The notes: generated by a model not told the origin, from the letters alone. 64,000 nt of DNA from REEB95 sp963785735 (GCA_963785735.1 CAWAWJ010000001.1:992001-1056000); one strand, 5' to 3'; counted from the first letter of the stretch, positions 6,892 through 16,288 are shown. Numbers and translations are program-made.

Positions 6892-9590
6892 TGTCCGAGC
6901 CTTTCCAGGATCGCCGGCACATGCACTTGGTCGGTCTTGTAATTGCCGGTGAGCGCGTACATCACCAGATTGACGCCAAAGCGATAGGCCATCTCGCGCT
7001 GTTCCTCGCCGCCCGGCACCGCCGCATAAAGCGGGTGGTTCTTGGCGTCCACCGCCCAGGCGCCGGCCCATTCATTGCCGCCGGCGATGACGCTGGCGAC
7101 GCCGTCATTGACCCCGCCCTGGGTCGGCTCGAGCCACAGCGTTCCGCCGGCCCAGCGCCCGGGGAAATCCTCCATCAGATAGAACGATTTGGTGAGGACG
7201 TGATCCGGCGGCACGGGAATGAGCGGCGGCACCTCGATCCCGGATGTCAGGCGCTTCAGCTGGTTCTCCGCCTGCGCCGCGGAAACGGCATTGCCAGATC
7301 CGGAGTCGCGGGTGTCGAACAGGATGGTGCCGCCGCTGGCGAGATAGCGTTGCAGCTTGGAAGCGGCATTGGCCGAGGGGACATGCTCGCCCTCGGCCAC
7401 CGGCCAATAGAGCAGCGGGAAGAAGATCAGCTCGTCCTTCTCGACATCGACGCCCATCGGCTCGGCCGCCTCGACCGAGGTGCGCTGGTTGAGGATGAGC
7501 GACAGCCCGGCCAGGCCCTGGCGCGATTCCGCGTCCACGTCGGGTAGGCCGGTCACCACATAGGCGAGATGGAATTCGCTCGCCGCCTTGATGGCGAAAT
7601 CGTCCGGGCCGGCAGCGCGCGCCGGATGAATGGTCGGGATCAGCAGCAGCAGCAACGCCGCGCCACGCCGCATCGCCGGCAAAAGGCCGCGCAGCGCCAA
7701 GCCTGCGGCGAGATCGATCAGCAGCAGCAGGAAGGCCAGCGCCAAAAGCGGCGGGCGGAAATCGAACTCGGCCGAGGAACGCGCGTATGTTTCACGGGAA
7801 ACACCCGGCAGCTCGGGCAAGGGTGCGAAGCCTTTGACTGCGGGGGCGAGGTTCAGCGCGCGGCGGGAATCGGCGCCGCCATAGAAACCCGGCGGGTGGC
7901 GCTGCGACGCCAGGGTCTTGGCGAATTCACCTTGCGCCACGATCTCGGCCGAGGCGGGCGCTGCTTGCAGCCGCCCGAAGCCGTCCAGCAGCTCGACCGG
8001 CGGCAGGGGCTTGTCCGTCTCGCCCGAAACCCCCTGGCTTTGCCCTACCACGCGCCGCAGCATCTCCACCATCAGCCCGGAGATGGCGAGGTTCGACCAT
8101 TCCGGATCGGCCGTGGTGTGGACCAAGACCAGCCAGCCCTTGCCGCGCTTCTCGGCGGTGACAAGCGGCGTGCCGTCCTGCAACCGGGCCCAGGTCTTGG
8201 ACGCCAGATCGAGCGTCGGCTCGGCCAGCACTTGGCGCGACACCGTGACGTCGGGCGGGATATCGAGCCCAGCAAAGGGGCTGTCGGCGGAAAACGGTGC
8301 CAGATGCAGCGGCTGTTCCCAGGATAGCGCGCCGCCGAGCGTGCGCCCGCCGCGCCGCAAGGTGACCGGCAGCAACCCGTCATCGTCCTGCTCGGCTAAG
8401 AGTGGCCCGGCGAAGCGCAGCACCGTGCCGCCCTGGCCGAGCCATTGCGTCACGGCGGCTTTGTCCGCGTCGCCCAACGCCGCGCCGTCGGGCAATGCCA
8501 GCACGGCGATGCCGCCTTGCAGCAGAGATCCGACATCGCTCTCGCGCACCTCGCTGAAAGGCGACAGCGCCTTGTCGAGATAATAGGCGCCGCTCAACAG
8601 TGGCTGGGCATTGGCGCTTGGTGCCAGAATCCCAACCGGCCGGCGCTTCCAGCGCTCGTCCAGCAGCAACACCGCGCCGGAAGAGGATTCGCCCTCGATG
8701 GCAATGGAAGTGGCGCGGTTCCGGAGTTCGGACGGCATGTCGAGCCGCGCCAGCGCTTGAGTCTCGCCCGCCGGGATATCAACCTTGGCGCGCGCCAGCA
8801 GCCTGCCATCTTCGCCCAAGGCGCGGACAAACAGCGTTTCGGGCAGCGTCGGATCGGCGCGCGCGATAGTCGCGGTCAGATCCTTGTCGTCGGGGCTGGT
8901 AGGGGCGAGCAAGCGCGGAAGATCGTTGCCGCTTTCGCTCCGCACGCGCACGGGCCCGAATTTCTTTAAGCCTTCGGCGAAATCCGCCGCGTCGCCATTA
9001 TCGATGCCGTCGGAAAGCCAGATTATATCCGCCACGCCGGACGGATTGAGCCGCTTCAACCGCGCCAGCGCCGCCAGTCGGTCCTCGGGCCAGGGCCTGG
9101 GATGAAGCGCTTCCGCCGCGGCATGGGCGTCTTCTGGCCGCAGCAGCGACAGATCGGGCGGCGCGCCCGATCCCGGCGCCGGCGCGGTATCGAGCAGCAC
9201 GATGTCGTTGCCCTCGCGCCGCGCCCGGTCGATCCGTTCGTCGAGCGAAGCGCGGATATCGTCCCAATGCCGCGCCGCGCTCCAGCCGTCATCGACCGCG
9301 ATCACCAGCGTGCCGCCGCCGGAAAGTGGCGCCCGTGGATTGAGCAGCGGCTGGGCCAGCGCCAGGATGACGCAAGCCGCCAACATCAGACGCAGCAGCA
9401 GAAGCCAAAGCGGCGTCTTGGCCGGGGTCTCTTGCGCCGGATCGAGGCCTTGCAGCAGGCGCAGTGCCGGGAAGAACACGCGCCGGGGCGCGGGCGGGGT
9501 CACGCGCAACAGCCACCACAGCGCCGGCAACGCCGCCAGGCCGAGGAGCAGCCAAGGCGCGGCGAAGGCGAGGGGGCCGAGGCTCAGCAT
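6888..9590 (-). CDS. BatA-like N-terminal and DUF4159 domain protein, 900 aa
   Basis: It starts with two membrane segments typical of the BatA N-terminal domain (LAFAAPWLLLGLAALPALWW and a second near residue 70). A VWA-like region without an obvious full MIDAS motif follows, then a long glycosyl-hydrolase or GATase-like middle. Another membrane segment near residue 630 precedes a C-terminal DUF4159 domain (FAIKAASEFHLAYV ... KDELIFFPLLYWPVAEG). Only three bases separate its start from the stop of the DUF58 gene, and its end overlaps the next gene by 4 bases. The arrangement moxR-DUF58-this-VWA matches Bat/aerotolerance-type operons, so a periplasm-facing complex is inferred. Confidence 0.85.
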   Translation of the reverse strand: MLSLGPLAFAAPWLLLGLAALPALWWLLRVTPPAPRRVFFPALRLLQGLDPAQETPAKTPLWLLLLRLMLAACVILALAQPLLNPRAPLSGGGTLVIAVDDGWSAARHWDDIRASLDERIDRARREGNDIVLLDTAPAPGSGAPPDLSLLRPEDAHAAAEALHPRPWPEDRLAALARLKRLNPSGVADIIWLSDGIDNGDAADFAEGLKKFGPVRVRSESGNDLPRLLAPTSPDDKDLTATIARADPTLPETLFVRALGEDGRLLARAKVDIPAGETQALARLDMPSELRNRATSIAIEGESSSGAVLLLDERWKRRPVGILAPSANAQPLLSGAYYLDKALSPFSEVRESDVGSLLQGGIAVLALPDGAALGDADKAAVTQWLGQGGTVLRFAGPLLAEQDDDGLLPVTLRRGGRTLGGALSWEQPLHLAPFSADSPFAGLDIPPDVTVSRQVLAEPTLDLASKTWARLQDGTPLVTAEKRGKGWLVLVHTTADPEWSNLAISGLMVEMLRRVVGQSQGVSGETDKPLPPVELLDGFGRLQAAPASAEIVAQGEFAKTLASQRHPPGFYGGADSRRALNLAPAVKGFAPLPELPGVSRETYARSSAEFDFRPPLLALAFLLLLIDLAAGLALRGLLPAMRRGAALLLLLIPTIHPARAAGPDDFAIKAASEFHLAYVVTGLPDVDAESRQGLAGLSLILNQRTSVEAAEPMGVDVEKDELIFFPLLYWPVAEGEHVPSANAASKLQRYLASGGTILFDTRDSGSGNAVSAAQAENQLKRLTSGIEVPPLIPVPPDHVLTKSFYLMEDFPGRWAGGTLWLEPTQGGVNDGVASVIAGGNEWAGAWAVDAKNHPLYAAVPGGEEQREMAYRFGVNLVMYALTGNYKTDQVHVPAILERLGQ

Positions 9591-9593
9591 GAA

Positions 9594-10481
9594 CTAGTCT
9601 CCGGCCAAGGCGCGATAAAGTGCGAGCAGCGCCAATTGCGGCGATTGATCGGTGCGGTGAACGCCGAAACTCCAGCCGGCGAGCCGCGTCAACGCCGCCA
9701 GCCCGGCGCGGTGGCGCGCCAGCTTCTCGATATAGGCGGCGCGGATCGCCTCGACCCGGCCGATCAGCAGCGGGCTTTCCCGCTCCAGCCCTTCGAAGCG
9801 CACGCGCCCGGCGAAGGGCAGGTTCTCTTCCGCCGGATCGAGGATTTGCAGCACATGACCTTTCAGCCCGGCATCGGCGAAGCGCAGCACGCGTTCATGG
9901 ATGATGTTGAGCGGCGCGAGGAAATCGCCCATCAGCACCATATGGGCGTGACGCGGCAGATTCTCGAAGCCGGGCAGATCCTCCGCCGATTTGCCGCCGC
10001 CGCGTTCGAGCAGCAACGCCAGGCGGTCGAGTGCGAAGCGGCCATGGCCGGGCGCGAGGCCCGAGCCCAACAGGGTCACGCGTTCGCCGCCGCGCACCAG
10101 CAACGCCGCCAGCGCCAGCGTCAGCAGATCGGCGCGTGCGCGTTTGCTGGGCCAATCTTGCGTCGAGGCGTAATCCATCGAGGCGGAGGAATCGCACCAC
10201 AGGAAAACGCTTTGCGCCGCCTCCCATTCGGTCTCGCGCACGTAAAGCCGGTCCGATTTGGCGCTGACGCGCCAATCGACGCGGCCAGCATGCTCGCCCG
10301 GCTCGTAAGGGCGGAATTGCCAGAAGGTTTCGCCCTGGCCGGTGCGTCGCCTGCCATGGGTCCCTTGCGCCACCGTGGCCGCCACCCGCGTGGCCTCGAT
10401 CAGCAGCGGCGGCAGCGCCGATGCGGCGGCTTCGGCCCGGTGGCGCAGCGCGGCGGGCCCATCCTTAAGTCGGGGGGCCAT
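9594..10481 (-). CDS. DUF58 domain-containing protein
   Basis: Cytosolic 295-aa DUF58 protein. The family signature is clear: GRRRTGQGETFWQFRPYEPGEHAGRVDWRVSAKSDRLYVRETE, quoted here only by its key parts RPYEPGE, DWRVSAKSD and the following Glu. A VWA-like fold follows. DUF58 proteins are regularly encoded next to MoxR ATPases and are presumed partners. The start codon overlaps the moxR stop as TGATG, which decides the start at 10481 over a GTG one codon upstream. The product may present VWA/BatA partners to the ATPase; this is family inference. Confidence 0.9.
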   Translation of the reverse strand: MAPRLKDGPAALRHRAEAAASALPPLLIEATRVAATVAQGTHGRRRTGQGETFWQFRPYEPGEHAGRVDWRVSAKSDRLYVRETEWEAAQSVFLWCDSSASMDYASTQDWPSKRARADLLTLALAALLVRGGERVTLLGSGLAPGHGRFALDRLALLLERGGGKSAEDLPGFENLPRHAHMVLMGDFLAPLNIIHERVLRFADAGLKGHVLQILDPAEENLPFAGRVRFEGLERESPLLIGRVEAIRAAYIEKLARHRAGLAALTRLAGWSFGVHRTDQSPQLALLALYRALAGD

Positions 10482-11497
10482 CACAACAGCGGCGCCACGA
10501 GCCGGTCGATCACCTGCGCCATGCCGATGCCGTCGGCGCGCGCAGCGAAGGTCAGCGCCATGCGGTGGCGCAACACCGGATGGGCGAGCGCCACCACGTC
10601 GTCGACCGAGGGCGCGAGCCGCCCGTCCAAAAGCGCGCGGGCGCGCGAGGCCAGCATCAAGGCCTGGCTGGCGCGCGGCCCCGGGCCCCAGGCGATATCC
10701 TTGCGCGCCTCGTCGGGCTTGTCGCCGGGCCGCCCCGAACGCACCAGTTTTAGGATCGCCTCGACCACGCTTTCGCCCACCGGCACGCGCCGCACCAAAC
10801 GCTGCGCCGCCAGCAGCTCGGGTCCGGTCAGCACCGGCCCGGCGCTGTCCTCGGCAATGCCGGTGGTCGCGAGCAGCATCTGCCGCTCGGATTCCAAATC
10901 GGGATAGCCGACGTCGATCTGCAACAGGAAACGGTCGAGCTGCGCCTCGGGTAGCGGATATGTGCCTTCCTGTTCGAGCGGGTTCTGGGTCGCCAGCACG
11001 TGGAAGGGCTTCGGGAGCGGGTGATACTGGCCCGCGACCGAGACGCGGCCTTCCTGCATCGCCTGGAGCAGCGCCGATTGGGTGCGCGGGCTGGCGCGGT
11101 TGATCTCATCCGCCATCAGCAGTTGGCAGAACACCGGCCCGGGAATGAACCGGAAGCCGCGCCGTCCGGTGTCGCTTTCCTCCAGCACTTCCGAACCGAG
11201 AATGTCCGCCGGCATGAGATCGGGCGTGCATTGGATGCGCTTGTCGTCGAGCCCGAGCACGGTGCCGAGCGTCTCGACCAGCCGCGTCTTGGCGAGGCCC
11301 GGGACCCCAATCAGGAGGGCATGCCCTCCCGCAAGGAGCGTGATCAGGGCTTGATCCACCACCGCGCCCTGGCCGAAGATGACCCGGCCGATGCGTTGGC
11401 GCACCGCCGCGAGGCGCGCGCCCAGCGCCTCGATCTCGGCGACCGCGGCGGGCTCGTCCGCGCTCGCGGGTTTGGCGATCGGACTTTCGCTGCTCAT
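10481..11497 (-). CDS. moxR: MoxR-family AAA+ ATPase
   Basis: AAA_3 chaperone-like ATPase of 338 aa. Walker A is the family variant GVPGLAKTR (near residue 82), Walker B is LLMADEINRASP, and the sensor region LATQNPLEQEGTYPLPEAQLDRF is the diagnostic MoxR stretch. MoxR proteins help to mature or insert metal cofactors into VWA-partnered complexes. It is the first gene of a four-gene minus-strand operon (moxR, DUF58, BatA-like DUF4159, VWA/GATase-like). The ATG at 11497 has a GGAGGAG ribosome binding site. It is divergent from the DUF1285 gene, with only 39 bases between the start codons. Confidence 0.93.
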   Translation of the reverse strand: MSSESPIAKPASADEPAAVAEIEALGARLAAVRQRIGRVIFGQGAVVDQALITLLAGGHALLIGVPGLAKTRLVETLGTVLGLDDKRIQCTPDLMPADILGSEVLEESDTGRRGFRFIPGPVFCQLLMADEINRASPRTQSALLQAMQEGRVSVAGQYHPLPKPFHVLATQNPLEQEGTYPLPEAQLDRFLLQIDVGYPDLESERQMLLATTGIAEDSAGPVLTGPELLAAQRLVRRVPVGESVVEAILKLVRSGRPGDKPDEARKDIAWGPGPRASQALMLASRARALLDGRLAPSVDDVVALAHPVLRHRMALTFAARADGIGMAQVIDRLVAPLL

Positions 11498-11536
11498 CGG
11501 TCGGGCTCCTCCAACAAGACCCGGAGAGGGACGCAC

Positions 11537-12115
11537 ATGGACAACGGCAACAAGGCGCAAGCCGAACTCGCGCGCCTGGCCGCATCCGCTTCCCTTCCCG
11601 CCGCCGGCGCCAAAACCGCGCCGCGCGATTGCGGGCATTTCGACATCCGCATTGCCCGTGATGGTAGCTGGTTCTATCGCGGCTCTTCAATAAATCGCAT
11701 GGCCCTGGTGCGGCTTTTCGCGGGCGTGCTGGAACGCGACGAAGCGGGCCAATACTGGCTTTCGACCCCGGCCGAGCGCGGCCGGGTGACGGTCGAGGAC
11801 GCGCCTTTCCTGGCGGTTGCGCTCGAGGCCCTAAACCCCGGAACGCCGCTTCAGGCGCTAAGCTTCCGCACCAATCTTGACCAAACCGTGACGCTCGACG
11901 CCGGCCATCCGTTGCGCGTGACGCCGGATAAAGTGACGGGTGGGCCTATCCCCTATATCCTGGTGCGAAACCGGCTTGAGGCCCGCTTGGCCCGGCCGGT
12001 GGTCTATGAATTGGTCGAATTAGGACGAGAGGAGAGGGTCGGCGACACGACTCTGTTCGGGGTATGGAGCAAGGGCAAATTCTTTCCGCTGGGCAGTCTC
12101 GGTCCGAATCTTTGA
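11537..12115 (+). CDS. DUF1285 domain-containing protein
   Basis: 192-aa cytosolic protein of the DUF1285 family. The typical opening is present: DCGHFDIRIARDGSWFYRGSSI, of which the key parts are CGHFDI, DGSWFYRG and the INR that follows. The family has a known fold but no assigned function; it recurs upstream of Nudix and CCA-adding genes in alphaproteobacteria. The ATG has GGAGAGGG upstream. The coding sequence overlaps the start of the Nudix gene by about 50 bases, or by one codon if the downstream TTG start is used. Confidence 0.88.
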   Translation: MDNGNKAQAELARLAASASLPAAGAKTAPRDCGHFDIRIARDGSWFYRGSSINRMALVRLFAGVLERDEAGQYWLSTPAERGRVTVEDAPFLAVALEALNPGTPLQALSFRTNLDQTVTLDAGHPLRVTPDKVTGGPIPYILVRNRLEARLARPVVYELVELGREERVGDTTLFGVWSKGKFFPLGSLGPNL

Positions 12116-12738
12116 CCGCTTCGGGGTTGCGCGCGCGTTTCACCGCGCACCAACCCGGCATCCGTTCCTTCGACAGCGAGCGGGTGCGCGGCGACCATCT
12201 GCTCGATCCCAACGTCAAATTGCCGCCGGGGCTGACGCCGGCGGCGGTGCTGGTGCCGCTGGTCGAGCGCGCATCGGGTTTTCAAGTGCTGCTGACGCAG
12301 CGGACCGACAATCTCTCCGCCCATGCCGGACAGATCTCGCTGCCCGGCGGCCGGGTCGAGCCGGGCGACAAGGACGCGGTCCAGGCCGCCTTGCGCGAAA
12401 CTGCGGAGGAGATCGGCTTGGCGCATTCGCGCATCGAGGTGATCGGGCGGCTCGACACCTATATCACCGGCACCGGCTACGAGATCGTGCCGGTGGCCGG
12501 GCTGGTGGTGGCACCCTTCTCCCTGCGTCTCGATCCCCAGGAGGTGACCGAGGCCTTCGAGGTGCCCCTATCCTTCATCCTCGACCGCGCCAATCACAAG
12601 CGCGAAACCCGCCAGCTCAAGAACGGCATGCGTAGCTTCTTCGTGCTGCCTTACCAGAATCGCTACATATGGGGCGCCACCGCCGGAATCCTGGTGAATC
12701 TGGCCGAGGTGCTGAGCCCTGTGAAATCACCTTCATGA
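12064..12738 (+). CDS. Nudix hydrolase, CoA pyrophosphatase type
   Basis: Hydrolyses a nucleoside diphosphate-linked substrate, probably coenzyme A. The Nudix box GX5EX7REUXEEXGU is complete (GGRVEPGDKD ... LRETAEEIGL). LTQRTDNLSAHAGQISLPGG upstream matches the UPF0035 signature of CoA-type Nudix proteins. The listed ATG at 12064 overlaps DUF1285 by 52 bases. A TTG at 12112 that overlaps the DUF1285 stop (TTGA) would give a protein 16 residues shorter and is a real alternative. The 3' end overlaps the next gene by 4 bases (ATGA). Confidence 0.9.
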   Translation: MEQGQILSAGQSRSESLTASGLRARFTAHQPGIRSFDSERVRGDHLLDPNVKLPPGLTPAAVLVPLVERASGFQVLLTQRTDNLSAHAGQISLPGGRVEPGDKDAVQAALRETAEEIGLAHSRIEVIGRLDTYITGTGYEIVPVAGLVVAPFSLRLDPQEVTEAFEVPLSFILDRANHKRETRQLKNGMRSFFVLPYQNRYIWGATAGILVNLAEVLSPVKSPS

Positions 12739-13010
12739 TCCGGGTCGCACTCACCGTGCTACTGCCGCTGCTGGCGCCGACCGCGCTCTATTTCCTGTGG
12801 TACTACGCCTTCGGCCGCAAGGAAGAGACCGGAAGCGCGAGCCGGCCCTGGACCTGGCTGGTGCTCGCGGGTCTCGCCGCCGCGGCGATCGTGCTGTTCA
12901 CCGTCGGCATCGACGCCGGCGGCAATCCCTCCGGCCAATACGTGCCGCCCCATGTCGAGGGGGGATCCGTGGTGCCGGGGCAGGTGGTGCCGCCGACGGG
13001 GCAACGCTGA
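12735..13010 (+). CDS. Small membrane protein, DUF6111-like, 91 aa
   Basis: It has two predicted membrane helices: IRVALTVLLPLLAPTALYFL at the N-terminus and WTWLVLAGLAAAAIVLFTVG at about residues 39-58. A Gly/Pro/Val-rich periplasmic-type tail follows. Size, topology and position between a Nudix gene and the CCA-adding gene match the DUF6111 family of alphaproteobacteria. Function is unknown. The ATG overlaps the Nudix stop (ATGA), and its stop overlaps the cca start (TGATG), so translation is coupled on both sides. Confidence 0.8.
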   Translation: MIRVALTVLLPLLAPTALYFLWYYAFGRKEETGSASRPWTWLVLAGLAAAAIVLFTVGIDAGGNPSGQYVPPHVEGGSVVPGQVVPPTGQR

Positions 13011-14236
13011 TGGCGGAAATTTCCCCGCATTTGAAGCCGCAGGCCTGGATGAAGGAGGCCTCGTGCCGCGCCGTGATGAGGGCGCTGACGGCCAAGGGCG
13101 GCGCGGCGCGTTTCGTCGGCGGCGTGGTGCGCGACGCGCTCTTGAAGCGCCCGGTCAAGGACATCGACATCGCCACGCCGCTGCTGCCCGCCGAGGTGAT
13201 GAAACGGCTCAAAGCGGCCAAGCTCAAGGCGATTCCGACCGGCCTCCATCACGGCACGGTGACGGCGGTGGCGGGCAAGCGCCATTACGAAATCACCACA
13301 CTGCGCCGCGACGTCAAGACCTATGGCCGCCATGCCGACGTCGAATTCGCCGCCGATTGGGCGGAGGACGCGGTGCGCCGCGACTTCACCATGAACGCGC
13401 TCTTCCTCGACGCCGAGGGAAGGGTGTTCGATTACGTCGCGGGCTTGCCCGATCTCAAGACGGGGCGGGTGCGTTTCGTCGGCGACCCGGCGACGCGCAT
13501 CCGCGAGGACGTGCTGCGGCTCCTGCGCTTCTACCGCTTCTTCGCGCATTATGGCAAAACCGCGCCCGACGGGCCGGCTCGCCTCGCCTGCCGTACCCTC
13601 GCTTATCTCCTGTCCAATCTTTCGGGCGAGCGCATCGCCAACGAGACGCTGCGGCTGCTCTCGGCGCGCGACCCGTTGCCGGCCTTGCAGTTCATGCAGG
13701 AGGACGGGGTGCTCTCGGCCTTCCTGCCCGAAGCCTCGGGGCTGGAGCGGCTCCGGAACCTGGTCGCGCTCGAACCCCCGTCCAAATCCGGACCCGATCC
13801 GCTGCGCCGCCTCGCCGCGCTGATCGACCGCGACGCCGATCTGGTTGCTTCGCGACTAAAGCTTTCCAACACCCAACGCGGTCGGTTGGCCGAACTCACG
13901 GCCGCCCCGCCCTTGGATATTTCCGCCGCCGCGCCCGCGCAACGCCGCGCGCTCTATCGTCTGGGCCGCGAGGTTTATGGCGACCGCGCCTTGCTCGCGG
14001 CGGCGGCGGCGAATGATGAAAAGCGCCTGAAGCCGTTGTTGGCTTTGGCCAAGAAATGGAAGCCGGTCGAGTTTCCGCTCAAGGGCCGCGATCTGACCAA
14101 GCTCGGCATGAAGCCGGGGCCGGAGCTTGGGCAATTGCTCCACGCGCTTGCCGCCTGGTGGGAAGCGGGCGACTTCAAGGCCAAGCAGAAGGATTGCCTC
14201 GCCGAAGCCAAGCGCCGGATCGCCCGGCATGGCTAG
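13010..14236 (+). CDS. cca: CCA tRNA nucleotidyltransferase
   Basis: Adds or repairs the 3' CCA of tRNAs. The head domain has FVGGVVRDALL (about residues 35-45) and the catalytic DxD in KDIDIATP. The flexible-loop RRD motif is RRDFTMNAL, and the RNA-binding segment that follows includes RIREDVLRLLRFYRFFA. No HD phosphohydrolase motif is visible in the C-terminal part. 408 aa is normal for alphaproteobacterial enzymes. Its start overlaps the DUF6111-like gene (TGATG), and its last codons overlap the start of chrA by 8 bases. Confidence 0.94.
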   Translation: MAEISPHLKPQAWMKEASCRAVMRALTAKGGAARFVGGVVRDALLKRPVKDIDIATPLLPAEVMKRLKAAKLKAIPTGLHHGTVTAVAGKRHYEITTLRRDVKTYGRHADVEFAADWAEDAVRRDFTMNALFLDAEGRVFDYVAGLPDLKTGRVRFVGDPATRIREDVLRLLRFYRFFAHYGKTAPDGPARLACRTLAYLLSNLSGERIANETLRLLSARDPLPALQFMQEDGVLSAFLPEASGLERLRNLVALEPPSKSGPDPLRRLAALIDRDADLVASRLKLSNTQRGRLAELTAAPPLDISAAAPAQRRALYRLGREVYGDRALLAAAAANDEKRLKPLLALAKKWKPVEFPLKGRDLTKLGMKPGPELGQLLHALAAWWEAGDFKAKQKDCLAEAKRRIARHG

Positions 14237-15431
14237 GCGCGTCCGGGCGGAGCGCTCTTCGCCTCTGGAGATTCTGGCGATATTCCTGAAGCTCGGCCTC
14301 ACCTCCTTCGGCGGGCCGGTGGCGCATCTGGGCTATTACCGCGCCGAATTCGTGGACAAGCGCAAATGGCTCGACGCGGCGGGCTATGCCGATCTGGTGG
14401 CGCTGTGCCAATTCCTGCCCGGCCCGTCCTCGAGCGAATTCGGCATCGCCGTTGGCCTGCTGCGCGCGGGATTACTGGGCGCGCTCGCCGCCTGGATCGG
14501 CTTCACCTTGCCCTCGGCGCTGCTTATGGCCGGGTTCGGCTATGGCATGGCGAGTTTGGGCGATCTCGCCCATGCGCCGTGGCTGCACGGCTTGAAGCTG
14601 GTCGCTTTCGCGGTGGTGGCGCAGGCGGTGTGGGCGATGGCGCGCGCGCTCGCGCCCGACGCGCAACGCGCGCTGCTGGCGCTGGCGGCGGCGATTCTGG
14701 TTTTGTCGGTGCCGTCGATCTGGGGCCAATTGGGCGCGATCGGCCTCGGCGCGCTGATCGGCTGGCGATTCCTGCCGGGCGAAGCGCGCCACGCGGCAAA
14801 ACATATCAAACCGCCGGTTTCGCGCGGCGTGTCGGTTGGCGCGTTGGTCGTCTTCGCGGCATTGCTCGCGCTCTTGCCGCTGGCGGCGTCCCAGGGCGGC
14901 ACTGGCTGGCAGCTTTTCGACGGCTTCTACCGTTCGGGCGCGCTGGTATTCGGCGGCGGCCATGTGCTGCTGCCGCTCCTGGACGCGGTGGTGGTACCGC
15001 GCGGTTGGGTCGGGCAAAACGAATTTCTCGCCGGTTACGGCGCGGCCCAGGCGCTGCCCGGGCCGATTTTCGCCTTTTCGGCGTATCTCGGCGTGGTGAT
15101 GGGGCCCGCGCCCGGCGGCTGGCAGGCGGCGTGCCTCGCCCTCGTCGCGATCTTCCTGCCCGGCTTTCTGCTGGTGGTGGGCACGCTGCCGTTCTGGAGC
15201 GAGTTGCGCTCCAACCAAGCCGCGCAATCCACGCTCAAGGGCGTCAACGCCGCAGTGGTCGGGCTGCTGCTGGCGGCGCTCTACAACCCGATCTTCGTCA
15301 ACGCCGTGTTCGACGCGCGCGACTTCGCCTTCGCGCTCGGCGCCTTCGCGCTGCTGCAATTCGCGCGCGTGCCGCCCTGGGCGGTCGTGATTCTGGGCGC
15401 GCTCGCAGCCGAGGCGCTAGCGCGGCTCTAA
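14229..15431 (+). CDS. chrA: Chromate transporter, two-domain ChrA
   Basis: Inner-membrane transporter of the CHR family, which expels chromate in characterised members. The protein has the duplicated two-domain form. The first half has LTSFGGPVAHLGYYRAEFV and LCQFLPGPSSSE; the second half has RSGALVFGGGHVLLPLL and QALPGPIFAFSAYLG. About ten hydrophobic segments are visible, and 400 aa is the usual long-chain length. The ATG at 14229 lies inside the end of cca, so it is probably cotranscribed. Its stop codon overlaps that of the convergent hemF. Chromate specificity is family inference. Confidence 0.92.
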   Translation: MARRVRAERSSPLEILAIFLKLGLTSFGGPVAHLGYYRAEFVDKRKWLDAAGYADLVALCQFLPGPSSSEFGIAVGLLRAGLLGALAAWIGFTLPSALLMAGFGYGMASLGDLAHAPWLHGLKLVAFAVVAQAVWAMARALAPDAQRALLALAAAILVLSVPSIWGQLGAIGLGALIGWRFLPGEARHAAKHIKPPVSRGVSVGALVVFAALLALLPLAASQGGTGWQLFDGFYRSGALVFGGGHVLLPLLDAVVVPRGWVGQNEFLAGYGAAQALPGPIFAFSAYLGVVMGPAPGGWQAACLALVAIFLPGFLLVVGTLPFWSELRSNQAAQSTLKGVNAAVVGLLLAALYNPIFVNAVFDARDFAFALGAFALLQFARVPPWAVVILGALAAEALARL

Positions 15432-16288
15432 GGCCACAGCACCGCCGGCGGTAGCGACATCAAGATCGCCTCGACATTGCCGCCGGTCTTCAATCCAAAC
15501 AGCGTGCCGCGGTCGTAAAGCAGATTGAACTCGACATAACGGCCGCGCTTCACCAATTGCTCGCGGCGCTGCTCCTGGGTCCAGGGGCGCAGCATGTTGC
15601 GGCGCACGAGGCGCGGATATATGCGCGAAAACGCCTCGCCTACGTCGCGGGTGAAGGTGAAATCGTCGTCCCATTCGCCGCTGTTGAAATCGTCGTAGAA
15701 GATGCCGCCGACGCCGCGCGGCTCATTGCGGTGCTTCAGGAAAAAATACTCGTCGCACCATTTTTTGAAGCGTGGGTAATAGCCCGGATCGTGCGCGGCG
15801 CAGGCGGCTTCGAGCGCCTGGTGGAAATCGCGTGTGTCGGCTTCCTCAGGAAAGATCGGCGTCAAATCCGATCCGCCGCCGAACCACCATTTGGTGGTGC
15901 GCAGATGCCGCGTGTTCATATGCGCGGCCGGCACCAAGGGCGAGCGCGGATGCGCCACCAGCGAGATGCCGCTCGCCCAGAAACGCGGGTCTTGCGCCGC
16001 GCCCGGGATCTGGCCGCGGAATTCGGGCGAGAATTCGCCCCACACCGTCGAGACGTTGACGCCGACCTTCTCGAACACGCAGCCATGCATGAGCGACATC
16101 TCGCCGCCGCCGCCGCCCTCGCGCCGCCACGCCTTGCGCTCGAAGCGCCCAGCCGGGCCTTCGGCGGGCCGCGCCGCGGCGTATTCATCCTCGATGCTTT
16201 CGAACACGGCGCAGACACGGTCGCGCAGCTCGGCGAACCAGGCCGCGGCCAGGGCCTTTTGCACCTCGGCGTCTTCCGCTTCGCTCAT
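15428..16288 (-). CDS. hemF: Oxygen-dependent coproporphyrinogen-III oxidase
   Basis: Decarboxylates coproporphyrinogen III to protoporphyrinogen IX in aerobic haem synthesis. The sequence carries the family blocks MNTRHLRTTKWWFGGGSDLTP, KWCDEYFFLKHRNEPRGVGG, and a C-terminal RGRYVEFNLLYDRGT then GLKTGGNVE. Length is 286 aa. The ATG at 16288 overlaps the stop of trmL (ATGA), so the two form an operon. The position next to petABC fits supply of haem for the bc1 complex, but transcription is divergent. Confidence 0.96.
   Translation of the reverse strand: MSEAEDAEVQKALAAAWFAELRDRVCAVFESIEDEYAAARPAEGPAGRFERKAWRREGGGGGEMSLMHGCVFEKVGVNVSTVWGEFSPEFRGQIPGAAQDPRFWASGISLVAHPRSPLVPAAHMNTRHLRTTKWWFGGGSDLTPIFPEEADTRDFHQALEAACAAHDPGYYPRFKKWCDEYFFLKHRNEPRGVGGIFYDDFNSGEWDDDFTFTRDVGEAFSRIYPRLVRRNMLRPWTQEQRREQLVKRGRYVEFNLLYDRGTLFGLKTGGNVEAILMSLPPAVLWP

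Noticed and set aside
5185..6942. A 585-codon plus-strand open frame opposite the VWA/GATase-like gene
   Set aside because: Shadow frame; the minus-strand protein has coherent domains and the operon overlaps.
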